Part shown: positions 35,657-44,552 of the stretch, in pieces
How the letters are laid out: each line of letters opens with the position of its first letter
How positions within the stretch are numbered: position 1 is the stretch's first letter
Assembly: GCA_964568395.1 (NCBI GenBank)
Contig: CAZMPN010000001.1
Span: 1 to 64,000 of the forward strand
Origin: UBA6016 sp964568395
GTDB taxonomy: Bacteria; Campylobacterota; Campylobacteria; Campylobacterales; UBA6016
Direction: 5' to 3'
DNA: 64,000 bases
The notes under the pieces: generated by a model
What the model was told of the DNA's origin: nothing
Databases searched by the model: none
Seen by the model: only the letters and a program-made list of their open reading frames with translations
Program-made: the position numbers and the translations under genes

Positions 35657-36688
35657 TCAGAAGTCGTCAAATGAGAGCGTACCTTTTGAGTAGTTGCTCA
35701 CGGTTGCCTCAAAGAAATTGGCTTTTTGGTCGTTGAAGCTCGAAAATTTGTCGACCCATTTTATAGGATGTTCCACGTTGTACATAGGCTTCATCTTGAC
35801 GGCTCTGAGTCGGCTATCGGCCAGATACCTGATATACTGGTCTATTATCTCGTCGTTAAAACCTAGGATTTGGCCGTTTGTAACGTATTTACCCCATCCG
35901 GCCTCTATCTTCACCGCATCGTCAAACATATGCCTGACTTCTTCTTCCAGCTCCTTCGTAAAAAGATCCGGACGTTCGTTTCTAGTAGAGTTGATTAGGT
36001 TTTGGAACACCAGAAGATGGCTTATCTCGTCTCTTTGGATAAAGCGTATCATCTGCGCGCTTCCCATCATCTTGCCGCTTCTGGCAAGGATATACATGCA
36101 TGTAAAGCCGCTATAAAAATACAGCCCTTCCAAAATCTGGTTTGCGAACATAGCAAGCACTTTTTGCGAATCGGTCGGATTTTCTTCCAGCTTCTTATAT
36201 ACTTCGTAGATATATGCGTTTTTGTGCGCAAGCTCGGCGTCGCTTCTCCACTTGTCGTATATCTCGCTCGTATTTTCAGAGATAGACTCGACCATAACGG
36301 CGTAAGAGCTAGAGTGCAGCGCCTCCTCGAAAGCCTGTCTAACCAATAGAACATTTATTTCGGGAGCGGTAATGAAAGGATTTATGTTATCGGCCAGGTT
36401 GTTCGTCTGGATGGAGTCCATGAATATAAGCTGGCTAAGCACCAGATCGTACATTCTTTTTTCATGCTCGGAGAGGTTTTTATAGTCCTTGGCATCTTGG
36501 GTCATATCGACCTCTTTTGGAAACCAGGTATTAGCCAGCATCAAATCCCAAAGCCTTATAGCCCACTGGTATTTAACCTTTGTAAGCTCTATCAGCCCGG
36601 TCGGGTTTCCGCTTATGGTTCTTCTTTGCTGTACGGATTCGAGCGAGCTTGGATTGTAGATTATTTTTTTACCGGCGTTTAATTCCAT
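35657..36688 (-). CDS. nrdB: Class Ia ribonucleotide reductase beta subunit
   Basis: Carries the diiron-tyrosyl radical cofactor that starts deoxyribonucleotide synthesis in NrdA. Ligand residues D91, E122 and H125, the radical Tyr129 (HSSSY), the helix EGLYFYSGF and RDEISHL are all in place, so it is not a tyrosine-less variant. 343 residues. The ribosome binding site lies in an unusual intercistronic structure (see 36692-36753). Confidence 0.96.
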   Translation of the reverse strand: MELNAGKKIIYNPSSLESVQQRRTISGNPTGLIELTKVKYQWAIRLWDLMLANTWFPKEVDMTQDAKDYKNLSEHEKRMYDLVLSQLIFMDSIQTNNLADNINPFITAPEINVLLVRQAFEEALHSSSYAVMVESISENTSEIYDKWRSDAELAHKNAYIYEVYKKLEENPTDSQKVLAMFANQILEGLYFYSGFTCMYILARSGKMMGSAQMIRFIQRDEISHLLVFQNLINSTRNERPDLFTKELEEEVRHMFDDAVKIEAGWGKYVTNGQILGFNDEIIDQYIRYLADSRLRAVKMKPMYNVEHPIKWVDKFSSFNDQKANFFEATVSNYSKGTLSFDDF

Positions 36689-36691
36689 ATT

Positions 36692-36753
36692 ACCTATCCG
36701 AAAACTTATTGTAAGGGATAGATTTTACCTATTTTAGTTTTAGTCTATCCCTT
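36692..36753 (-). promoter_or_regulatory. nrdA-nrdB intercistronic RNA with two competing pairings
   Basis: On the mRNA strand AAGGGATAGA (36753-36744) and TCTATCCCTT (36722-36713) make a perfect ten-pair stem with a 21-base loop. The CTATCC part of the second arm can instead pair with GGATAG (36699-36694), which is the nrdB ribosome-binding region GGATAGG just before the ATG. The two pairings exclude each other. This could be a processing or attenuation signal, or a translational switch setting the NrdA:NrdB ratio. No NrdR-box pattern is seen. Confidence 0.5.
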
Positions 36754-36772
36754 TGGGACGGAAGGCCGAATC

Positions 36773-39160
36773 TTATTGGCAGCCCTCGCACTCTATGCTT
36801 CTATCCATCGTATCTTCGTCGATGTTGTTGTCTGGGCTTTGGCTTCTTAGATAATAAGTAGATTTTAGCCCGAGTTTCCATGCAAGCATATAGATGTCAT
36901 TTAGCACTTTTCCGCTTGCGTTTTCTAGCTTCATAAAGATATTGAGGCTTTGACCTTGGTCTATCCACTTTTGTCTCACGGCAGCCGCTTTTACCAGCAG
37001 GGACTGGTCTATCTCATACGCGGATTTGTAGTACTCATACGTATCCAGCGTAAGGTTTGGCACCACCACCGGAATAAGGCCGGATAGGTTCTCCTCAAAC
37101 CATTTTCTTTTGTATATCGGCTCGATAGTTTGAGTCGTACCGACAAGGATGGAGATGGACGAAGTAGGAGCAATAGCCATCAAATAGCCGTTTCTCATGC
37201 CGTCTTTTTTGACTTTCTCTCTTAAGCCGTTCCAGTCGTAAGCTTCGTCAAAAAGCCCTCTGCCCGATAGTTTTTTGGCCTCTTCGGAAGCGTGGTCTAT
37301 AGGAAGTATCCCTTTTGACCAGTTCGAACCGGCAAATTGCGGATATGCGCCTTTTTCCAGCGCGAGGTCGGAGCTTGTCTTGATGGCGTTATAGGAGATC
37401 ATCTCAAATATCTCGTCTATAAACGCGAAATGTCTCTCGCTGCCCCACTCTATACCTTTAGCCGCCAACATCTCGGCTTCACCCATCGCGCCAAGACCGA
37501 CAGCCCTTGTTTGCAGGTTCGTATTTTTTACTTTTTCTACAGGATAGAAGTTTAGCTCTATTACGTTGTCGAGCATTCTAACGGCTATAGGAGCGACCCT
37601 TTCTATATCCTCTCTCGTATTGATCTTTGAGAGGTTTATGCTCGCCAGGTTGCAAACCGCCGTTTGGCCGCCTTCCGATACTTTTTCGACGATATATACT
37701 TTTTTGCCGCCTATCGTATCTATGGAGCTTACCTTGTTGGCTTTTTTTACTATGCCGCTATCTATTTTTACCTCTGCGTTTTCGTCAAGCACCTCTTCCG
37801 TGCCGTCCTCAAACTTGACTTTTACCTTATAGTAGTTTGGCGCGGTGTTTTGGAAAATCTCCGTACAAAGGTTGCTGCTTCTAATGACACCTTTGTGGGA
37901 ATTCGGATTTGCCTTGTTTGACGTATCTTTGAAGCATAAGAACGGGCTTCCGGTCTCGAAATACGAAAGGAGTATCTTTTTCCATAGATCTTTTGCGTTT
38001 ACCGTCTCCCTTTTGATGTTTTTGTCAGCTTCATACGCTTCGTATTTCGCGTCAAAATCATCGCCCCAAGAGTTTGTAAGCTCAGGCACGTCATACGGGT
38101 CAAAAAGACTCCATTGTCCATTCTCCTCCACTCTCTTCATAAACAAATCATTCATCCAAAGAGACGGGAATATGTCGTGCGCCCTTCTTCTCTCTTCGCC
38201 GGAGTTTTTCCTAAGGTCAAGGAAATCTTCTATATCTTTGTGCCAGGTCTCGATATATACCGCTATAGCGCCTTTTCTGGTGCCCAGCTGGTCAACCGCA
38301 ACTGCTATGTCGTTCGTAATCTTCAAAAACGGAACTATACCGCCGGCGGCGTTTTTGTGCCCGTCGATAAATGAGTTCGCCGCACGCACTTTCGCATAAT
38401 CCCAGCCTATGCCGCCGCCATATTTGCTAAGGAGAGCCATCTCTTTGTATGAGTCGAAGATACCCTCGATGTTGTCAGGAGTACTTCCTACATAGCAAGA
38501 GCTCAGTTGGTGTCTCGGGGTTCTGGCGTTTGACAGCGTAGGGGTAGCCGCCATGACCTCAAACTTTGAAAGAACGTCGTAAAACTCTTTCGCCCATCTC
38601 ATTCTGTCTTTTTCGTTTTGGGCGAGAAACATGGCTATAGCCATAAACATCTGCTGCGGAAGCTCGATAGGCTCGCCGCTTCTATCTTTTAGAAGGTATC
38701 TGTCGTAAAGCGTCTTGATGCCCAGATAGTTAAACTGAAGGTCGCGCTCAGGTTTTATGTATGCGTTTAGCTCTTTTAGGTCATAGAGCTCTTTTAGGCC
38801 CGGGACTATTCTCCCTTCTCTCTCGCCCACCTCAAAATAGTTTGCAAGGTCGCAATAGGAGGTGCCCTTGCAAGAGTCTATGTTTAGCCCTACCCTATGG
38901 TATAGGTCGTACAAAAACAGTCTCGCCGCGACAAACGACCAATCCGGAGCGTCTATATCTATCTTGTCTACCGCCGTTTGTATAAGGGTTTGCTGGATTT
39001 CGGCCGTACTCATCCCGTCTCGGAATTGTATCTTGGCGTCTACTTCAAGCTCTGATTGCGATACGTTTCTAAGGCCTTCTACCGCCTCTTTGGTATATTT
39101 TTGTATTTTTTTGATGTCAAGCTCTTCTTTTCTTCCATCTCGCTTTACGACAGTTAGCAT
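36773..39160 (-). CDS. nrdA: Class Ia ribonucleotide reductase alpha subunit
   Basis: Reduces ribonucleoside diphosphates. An N-terminal ATP-cone (about 1-90) gives activity control. Catalytic regions include SSCYVG, the SSNLCTEI segment, AVCNLASINLSKI and the C-terminal radical-transfer tyrosines, ending with the redox pair in ECEGCQ. 795 residues, similar to other Campylobacterota. A charged segment near 440-490 (VKFEDGTEEVLDENAE) sits between two catalytic blocks and resembles the insert in relatives. The ATG overlaps the purB end by seven bases. Confidence 0.96.
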   Translation of the reverse strand: MLTVVKRDGRKEELDIKKIQKYTKEAVEGLRNVSQSELEVDAKIQFRDGMSTAEIQQTLIQTAVDKIDIDAPDWSFVAARLFLYDLYHRVGLNIDSCKGTSYCDLANYFEVGEREGRIVPGLKELYDLKELNAYIKPERDLQFNYLGIKTLYDRYLLKDRSGEPIELPQQMFMAIAMFLAQNEKDRMRWAKEFYDVLSKFEVMAATPTLSNARTPRHQLSSCYVGSTPDNIEGIFDSYKEMALLSKYGGGIGWDYAKVRAANSFIDGHKNAAGGIVPFLKITNDIAVAVDQLGTRKGAIAVYIETWHKDIEDFLDLRKNSGEERRRAHDIFPSLWMNDLFMKRVEENGQWSLFDPYDVPELTNSWGDDFDAKYEAYEADKNIKRETVNAKDLWKKILLSYFETGSPFLCFKDTSNKANPNSHKGVIRSSNLCTEIFQNTAPNYYKVKVKFEDGTEEVLDENAEVKIDSGIVKKANKVSSIDTIGGKKVYIVEKVSEGGQTAVCNLASINLSKINTREDIERVAPIAVRMLDNVIELNFYPVEKVKNTNLQTRAVGLGAMGEAEMLAAKGIEWGSERHFAFIDEIFEMISYNAIKTSSDLALEKGAYPQFAGSNWSKGILPIDHASEEAKKLSGRGLFDEAYDWNGLREKVKKDGMRNGYLMAIAPTSSISILVGTTQTIEPIYKRKWFEENLSGLIPVVVPNLTLDTYEYYKSAYEIDQSLLVKAAAVRQKWIDQGQSLNIFMKLENASGKVLNDIYMLAWKLGLKSTYYLRSQSPDNNIDEDTMDRSIECEGCQ

Positions 39161-40485
39161 CCAAAAACCCTCTCAAAAATTTTATCTATATTTTTAGTGT
39201 AGTAGCCGTAATCAAAGCATTCTCTTATCTCTGCTTCGGATAGCTTCGCCCTCAAATCTTCGTCATTTAAGAGGTTTTGCAAGAATAGCGACTCTCCTGC
39301 GCTATTTAGGGCAGGTTTGCCTTGTTGCAAATCCTCCCATACTTTCATCGCGTTTCTTTGGACTATCTTGTAGCCGTCTTCTCTTGATACGCCTTTTAGC
39401 GGCAGCTCCAGAAGTACTCTTTGCGAAAATACGAGCCCGCCTGTCAGGTTGAGGTTTTTCATCATGTTTTCAGGATATACGACCAGCTTCGATATAACGC
39501 CGTTAAATCTATTTAGCATAAAATCCGCCGTTATAAAAGCGTCCGGAAGCATAAATCTCTCGACAGAAGAGTGGGAAATATCCCTCTCGTGCCAAAGAGC
39601 TACGTTTTCCATCGCAGGCACGGCATAACTTCTGATAACACGCGCTAGCCCGGTGATATTTTCCGTTAGAACCGGATTTCTCTTATGCGGCATCGCGCTT
39701 GAACCTTTCTGTCCAGGGCTAAAGTACTCTTCCGCCTCGTAAACTTCAGTTCTTTGAAGATGCCTAATCTCTACGGCGAACTTTTCGACGCTTGAAGCCA
39801 AAAGGGATAGAGCCGTAATAACTCTCGCGTATCTATCTCTTTGGATTACCTGATTGGAAGCCTTGGCTACGCCAAGATCCAGATATTTGCAAGTAAGCTC
39901 TTCCAGCTCGATAGGAGTATGGGCAAGATTACCCATCGCTCCGCTTACCATTCCTACACTGATAACATTCAAAGAACTCGTCAAATTTTCCAAATGGCGT
40001 TTTAACTCATCATACCAGATAGCAAGTTTTAGTCCAAAAGTAATAGGCTCGCCATGGATACCGTGGCTTCGCCCTACGCATAGGGTATGCTTATGCTCCA
40101 TAGCCCTTGTTTTGATAGACTCCATAATCTCTTTTACGTCTTTTATGACTATATTCATAGAGTCTCTGATTTGCAATGCAACAGCGGTGTCTATTGTATC
40201 CGAACTTGTCATCCCGTAGTGCACCCATCTGCTCTCTTCGCCCAGATTGTTGGCTACGCTCGTCAAAAATGCGATTACGTCGTGTTTTGTGGTTTTTTCT
40301 ATCTCATCTATTTCCGCGATGTCAAATTTTGCGTTTTTTTCTATCTTCTCAGCGTCCTCTTTTGGTATCAGCCCAAGCTCGCACCAGGCTTTTACGGCGG
40401 CTATCTCCACCTTTAGCCATGCGTCGTATTTCGCCTGCATCGTCCACAGGCTTTTCATCTCTTCTCTTGCGTATCTTTCTACCAT
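39154..40485 (-). CDS. purB: Adenylosuccinate lyase
   Basis: Acts twice in purine synthesis, releasing fumarate from SAICAR and from adenylosuccinate. The fumarase/aspartase-superfamily signature GSSAMPHKRNP is present, with HYGMTSSDTIDTA and GRSHGIHGEP in the N-terminal half. 443 residues, ATG start. Being first of the purB-nrdA-nrdB run, it links purine supply with deoxynucleotide synthesis. Confidence 0.96.
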   Translation of the reverse strand: MVERYAREEMKSLWTMQAKYDAWLKVEIAAVKAWCELGLIPKEDAEKIEKNAKFDIAEIDEIEKTTKHDVIAFLTSVANNLGEESRWVHYGMTSSDTIDTAVALQIRDSMNIVIKDVKEIMESIKTRAMEHKHTLCVGRSHGIHGEPITFGLKLAIWYDELKRHLENLTSSLNVISVGMVSGAMGNLAHTPIELEELTCKYLDLGVAKASNQVIQRDRYARVITALSLLASSVEKFAVEIRHLQRTEVYEAEEYFSPGQKGSSAMPHKRNPVLTENITGLARVIRSYAVPAMENVALWHERDISHSSVERFMLPDAFITADFMLNRFNGVISKLVVYPENMMKNLNLTGGLVFSQRVLLELPLKGVSREDGYKIVQRNAMKVWEDLQQGKPALNSAGESLFLQNLLNDEDLRAKLSEAEIRECFDYGYYTKNIDKIFERVFGC

Positions 40486-40547
40486 TCTCGCTGAACCTTT
40501 TTTCTTGTAAAATCTTTTTTTGATTTTAGGAAAACAGGGCTAAATTT

Positions 40548-41453
40548 TTGGGTTACGAAATAAAAAAATTTGATATTAATGGCGAAAAACTATTATATTT
40601 TATGATTGAACGACTCGGCATACCGGAGCGTGCTGGAAAACGCCTGATAGACAAAGGCAGGGTAAAGCTAAACGGGGAGCTGGTGACAAACAAAGGAGTA
40701 CGGGGAATCGGCGAAGTGGAGGTGCTTTTTTACGAGCCTACGCCGTCTTTGCAACTTATGCCAGTTTTTGACTCGGAGGATTTCGCAGTTTTTGAAAAAC
40801 CCTCCTTTATGCTATCCCATCCAAACGGCTTTCACGTCGAAGAGTGCCTGCTTGACAGCATCAAAAAACTGTACGGCAACATCGCAAACGTAACGCATAG
40901 GCTTGACTACGAGACAAGCGGACTAATAGTCGCCAGCAAGACAAAAGAGGCTGAGAGCATCCTAAAGACGACATTTGAGACAAGGGGAATGAAAAAGGAG
41001 TACACCGCCCTGCTCAAGGGACACCTAAAAGAATCAAGAGAGGTCGAGTGTCTGCTCGAAAATATCAAGACCCTGGAGGTAAAAATAATGCAGGGCGCAA
41101 GCGAAAACGGCAAACACTCGCTCACTCTTTTTGAGCCGCTAGAATATTTCGAAAAAGAGGATGCGACGCTGGTGCGCGTTATGCCGCTAACAGGAAGGCT
41201 CCATCAGATACGCGTACACTCTTCTATGCTGGGTCATCCCATCATAGGGGAGCCTCTATACGGCAACGATATAAACACGGCGAAAGATTATTTGGACAAA
41301 AAAATGTCAATGGAAGAGAGGCTAAGGCGGACAGGAGCGAAAAGAATATGTCTGCACGCCTCGAAAATAGCGTTCGAATACAAAAAACAAAACTATGAGA
41401 TTAGCTCAAAAACGGACATAAAGTCCGAATTTTTGGCCTCTTTATCTAATTAG
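40548..41453 (+). CDS. RluA/RluD-family pseudouridine synthase
   Basis: RNA pseudouridine synthase of 301 residues. An N-terminal S4-like RNA-binding region (ERAGKRLIDKGRVKLNGELV) precedes the catalytic domain with HRLDYETSGL, where D is the catalytic aspartate. LTGRLHQIRVHSSMLGHPIIGEPLYG is the conserved C-terminal part. Which RNA position it modifies cannot be told from sequence. TTG start at 40548; divergent from purB and overlapping the carbonic anhydrase by 12 bases at the 3' end. Confidence 0.9.
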   Translation: MGYEIKKFDINGEKLLYFMIERLGIPERAGKRLIDKGRVKLNGELVTNKGVRGIGEVEVLFYEPTPSLQLMPVFDSEDFAVFEKPSFMLSHPNGFHVEECLLDSIKKLYGNIANVTHRLDYETSGLIVASKTKEAESILKTTFETRGMKKEYTALLKGHLKESREVECLLENIKTLEVKIMQGASENGKHSLTLFEPLEYFEKEDATLVRVMPLTGRLHQIRVHSSMLGHPIIGEPLYGNDINTAKDYLDKKMSMEERLRRTGAKRICLHASKIAFEYKKQNYEISSKTDIKSEFLASLSN

Positions 41454-42068
41454 CTTAAACTCTTTCGAATCAAAATCATAGTCATATACGTCGCCGGTCT
41501 CTATTACGTAATACCAGCCGTAAAGCTTTAGCTCGCCTTTTTCGTATCTCTCTTTTATAAACGGATAAGAGAGCAGATGTTTTAGCTGTTCTACTACGTT
41601 CAGAAGCTCCGTATGCCAGTTTCTGATTTTTTCGTCCTCGTCTTTTAGCTCTTCCAAAACCTGTTTTTTGATAGGAGCCGCAAGCTCCAGCCACTTTTTG
41701 ACGTTTGGAATTTTGTTTAGTTTCTCTTCCGGAAGATATAGAGCCGAACAGCCGCCGCAGTTTGAGTGCCCGCATACGACTATATTTTCCACGTTTAGCA
41801 CGACTACCGCATATTCGATAGCGGCCGTCGTAGCCGCAAACTCTGCGGATACCCTATAAGGGGGTACGAAGTTTGCGATATTGCGCACGACGAAGAGTTC
41901 TCCCGGAAGGGTGCTGGTGATTAGGTTTGGCACAAGCCTAGAATCGGCGCATCCTATAAAAAGAGTGTGCGGATCTTGATTGTCCCCAAGTTCTGAAAAA
42001 AGTTTTTGGTGTTCGTAAAAATCCTCGTTTCTGAATTTTACGACGCCCTCTATCAGTTTATCTTCCAT
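41442..42068 (-). CDS. Beta-class carbonic anhydrase
   Basis: Interconverts CO2 and bicarbonate. Zinc ligands are C40, H101 and C104; the D42-R44 dyad is in CADSRL, and HSNCGGC is the second zinc motif. 208 residues without a signal peptide, so cytoplasmic. It overlaps the rlmN end by 11 bases. In CO2-requiring Campylobacterota this enzyme helps growth at low CO2; that role here is inference. Confidence 0.94.
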   Translation of the reverse strand: MEDKLIEGVVKFRNEDFYEHQKLFSELGDNQDPHTLFIGCADSRLVPNLITSTLPGELFVVRNIANFVPPYRVSAEFAATTAAIEYAVVVLNVENIVVCGHSNCGGCSALYLPEEKLNKIPNVKKWLELAAPIKKQVLEELKDEDEKIRNWHTELLNVVEQLKHLLSYPFIKERYEKGELKLYGWYYVIETGDVYDYDFDSKEFKLIR

Positions 42069-43131
42069 CTTTATCCCTTTGTTTGAGCTGTCCGCACGCT
42101 GCGGATATATCTATTCCTTTTGATTCTCGTATCGTGCATATAAATTTTTTGCTTGCCATATACCCCCTGAAAGCTTCGGCCGCCTCCGTCGTCGGCCTTT
42201 TAAATTCGCTATCTTCGTACGGATTAAAAAGTATTAGGTTTACTTTTGCGTCAAGCCCGCTAAGAAGCTTTGCCAGTTTTTTTGCGCTCGCTATATCATC
42301 GTTTACGCCGCCTAGCAGCAGGTATTCGAAAAGCACTTTTTTGCGTTTATCGGCTTTAAATCCCCTGACGGCGTCTATGACAGACTTGATATTATATGCC
42401 CTGTTTATTGGCATCAGCTTCTCTCTGAGCACATCGTCGACGGCATGCAAGCTAATCGCCAGATTGACGCCCAGATCGAGATTTGCGAGCTTCTCTATCT
42501 TCGTCGCAAGTCCGCTTGTGGAAATCGTAATACGGCGAGGGGCTATACACAGGGCGTCTTTATGCGTAATGATCCTTATCGCCTTTACGACGTTATCCAT
42601 ATTGTCAAGCGGTTCGCCCATGCCCATAAAGACTATGTTTATGCTTTTTTCTTCGCCAAACTCTTTGTCTTTTTTGATAAAGGCCACCTGCTCTACTATT
42701 TCGCCGACGGTTAGATTTCTCTCAAATCCTCCTTTTGCCGTCAGACAAAACGCACACCCTACTTTGCATCCGACTTGCGACGATATGCAGACCGTATATC
42801 TTGCCTCTCTCGTCTTTTTGCCGTCATCGTCGTATTCGTCCTCTTTCATCTTGAGAAGCACGGTCTCCACCGTCTTGCCGTCCGGCAAACCAAAAAGATA
42901 TTTTTCGCTTCCATCCAGGCTTACCTCTTTTCTAATAAGCGTTAGCGCTCCGGCAAAAAACTTCTCTTCGAGAGCCTCCCTATAATCTTTCGGAAGATTG
43001 CTCATCTCCTTGAACTCTGTAATATTTTTTTTGTATATCCAGTTCAAAACCTGCGTAGCTCTAAATGACGGGCCATTCAGCAGCCCGGTTAGCTCGCTTG
43101 GTTCCAGGTCGTAAATATTTATCTTACTCAT
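42058..43131 (-). CDS. rlmN: 23S rRNA/tRNA adenine-C2 methyltransferase RlmN
   Basis: Radical-SAM enzyme methylating A2503 of 23S rRNA and A37 of some tRNAs. The cluster motif is C-KVG-C-AF-C, flanked by SSQVGCKVGCAFCLTAKGGF, and GMGEPLDN follows. The C-terminal catalytic cysteine lies in DISAACGQL. 357 residues, ATG start overlapping the upstream gene by eight bases. Confidence 0.96.
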   Translation of the reverse strand: MSKINIYDLEPSELTGLLNGPSFRATQVLNWIYKKNITEFKEMSNLPKDYREALEEKFFAGALTLIRKEVSLDGSEKYLFGLPDGKTVETVLLKMKEDEYDDDGKKTREARYTVCISSQVGCKVGCAFCLTAKGGFERNLTVGEIVEQVAFIKKDKEFGEEKSINIVFMGMGEPLDNMDNVVKAIRIITHKDALCIAPRRITISTSGLATKIEKLANLDLGVNLAISLHAVDDVLREKLMPINRAYNIKSVIDAVRGFKADKRKKVLFEYLLLGGVNDDIASAKKLAKLLSGLDAKVNLILFNPYEDSEFKRPTTEAAEAFRGYMASKKFICTIRESKGIDISAACGQLKQRDKDGR

Positions 43132-43654
43132 ACGTTTTTAACTCTTTTTCATATCTATCGTAGATAATTTCGGTTGCCGTATTTAAATTATTCACATACT
43201 CCTCTTTGGCATTTTCAAAGCAGTAGTTTGTTACGACAAAAAATCCTCTTGCCGCTATTTTGGCCTCTCTTGCCGCCCAGAGCACCGAATAGAACTCCAT
43301 GTTTTCTACGTCCAACCCGTCAGCTAAAAATTTTTCGCTTACCTCTTTATTCGACGTAATATAGTTTGAAGAGTTGACAATTGTTTCATGTGAAACATTA
43401 CTAAAAATTTTGTTTTCTATCGGCGTATATGCGCCGCCATCGACAAGAGCGTGCTCAATCTGTGCGGCGGACGACGAATAAAAGGTATCGAACGGCTTCT
43501 TCTTCCCATAGCTGCCGCAACTTCCTACGAATAAAATCTCCTTTGGCCTGTTTTCCAAGATTATACGGCATAGATTGTACGCACTCTCGATAAGCCCCAC
43601 TCCTATCGGTTTTGCAAAAGAAAACTGCTCGGTTCTGCCGGCGCAAACTATCAT
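43124..43654 (-). CDS. Nucleoside phosphorylase-like protein, N-terminally short
   Basis: A 176-residue protein with the central and C-terminal parts of the PNP/UDP phosphorylase and MTA nucleosidase fold: IGVGLIESAYNL, LFVGSCGSYG and the purine-site motif VENMEFYSVLWAA, then FFVVTNY. Compared with MTA/SAH nucleosidase (about 230 residues) the first two strands, some 45 residues, are missing. It overlaps both rlmN and hisF (ATGA), so the start is firm. A role in nucleoside or futalosine cleavage is possible but unproven. A parS-like sequence lies inside it. Confidence 0.7.
   Translation of the reverse strand: MIVCAGRTEQFSFAKPIGVGLIESAYNLCRIILENRPKEILFVGSCGSYGKKKPFDTFYSSSAAQIEHALVDGGAYTPIENKIFSNVSHETIVNSSNYITSNKEVSEKFLADGLDVENMEFYSVLWAAREAKIAARGFFVVTNYCFENAKEEYVNNLNTATEIIYDRYEKELKTYE
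43382..43397 (+). promoter_or_regulatory. parS-like / HP1021-box palindrome, copy 1
   Basis: TGTTTCATGTGAAACA: perfect seven-base inverted arms around TG. It differs from the widespread bacterial parS consensus (TGTTTCACGTGAAACA) only at one centre base. Each arm TGTTTCA also fits the published HP1021 box TGTT[TA]C[TA]. It lies in the phosphorylase-like gene and encodes V-S-H-E-T on the minus strand. An identical copy lies at 48003. Confidence 0.55.
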
Positions 43655-44415
43655 AATCTTATGTTTATCCCGCTCTTCGCAAGCTCACGCTTCAAATCAA
43701 CAATCTCCACTTCTTTAAAGTGAAATATCGAAGCCGCAAGCCCCGCATCGCAGTTCGTTGCGCGAAACAACTCGGTAAAGTGCTCTTTATTTCCGGCGCC
43801 ACCGCTCGCTATTACCGGCACCGAAACCGCGTCCCTTACGGCTTTTGTAAGCTCAAGATCAAATCCCGCCTTTGTGCCGTCGGCATCCATGCTGGTTAGA
43901 AGTATCTCTCCGGCGCCTCTCTCCGTTACTTCTTTGGCCCACTCTACGGCGTCTTTTCCGGTATCGAGTCTACCGCCGTTTATAAATACGTTCCATCTGT
44001 TCGCGCCGACTTTTTTTGCGTCGACGGCCGCAACGATGGTGGAACTCCCGAATCTAAAAGAAGCGTCGTCAAAGAATTCGGGATTTTTTACGCCTGCGGA
44101 GTTTATGCTTACTTTGTCGCAGCCCACGTTTAGCAGTCTATATATGTCGTCCAGCGTTCTAATTCCGCCTCCCACGGTAAGCGGTATAAAAACGGTTTTT
44201 GCCACCTCTTCGACTATATGTACTATCGTATCTCTGTTTTCATGGCTTGCGGTAATATCCAGAAAAGTTAGCTCATCCGCACCCTCTTCATTATACCTAG
44301 CGGCAATCTCTACTGGATCTCCGGCATCTTTTAGGCCGACAAAGTTGACACCTTTTACAACCCTTCCGTCTTTGACATCCAAGCACGGGATTATTCTTTT
44401 TGCCAAAAAATCCAC
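43651..44415 (-). CDS. hisF: Imidazole glycerol phosphate synthase cyclase subunit
   Basis: Beta-alpha barrel that closes the imidazole ring in histidine synthesis, using ammonia from HisH. LAKRIIPCLDVKDGRVVKG carries the first catalytic Asp, and SMDADGTKAGFD the second. I prefer the GTG at 44415 because AAGGTGGAG is spaced six bases before it; a GTG at 44427 would add four residues. About 254 residues. hisH and hisA are not in the window. Confidence 0.95.
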   Translation of the reverse strand: MDFLAKRIIPCLDVKDGRVVKGVNFVGLKDAGDPVEIAARYNEEGADELTFLDITASHENRDTIVHIVEEVAKTVFIPLTVGGGIRTLDDIYRLLNVGCDKVSINSAGVKNPEFFDDASFRFGSSTIVAAVDAKKVGANRWNVFINGGRLDTGKDAVEWAKEVTERGAGEILLTSMDADGTKAGFDLELTKAVRDAVSVPVIASGGAGNKEHFTELFRATNCDAGLAASIFHFKEVEIVDLKRELAKSGINIRL

Positions 44416-44552
44416 TCTATTCTCCACCTTTGTCGCCGTTTTAACTGACGAATATTAGCAAAGTTTGGCTTGCGATTTTTGGGGCTTCTTAATTGTTTAT
44501 AAGCAAACTTTCAGTACTATCGGAGCTAAAATCTTTTGAAAAGTCTTAAACG

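Noticed and set aside
42083..42985. Open frame of 300 codons on the plus strand
   Set aside because: Antisense to rlmN, very rich in Ser and Leu, no start signal; a shadow of the real gene.
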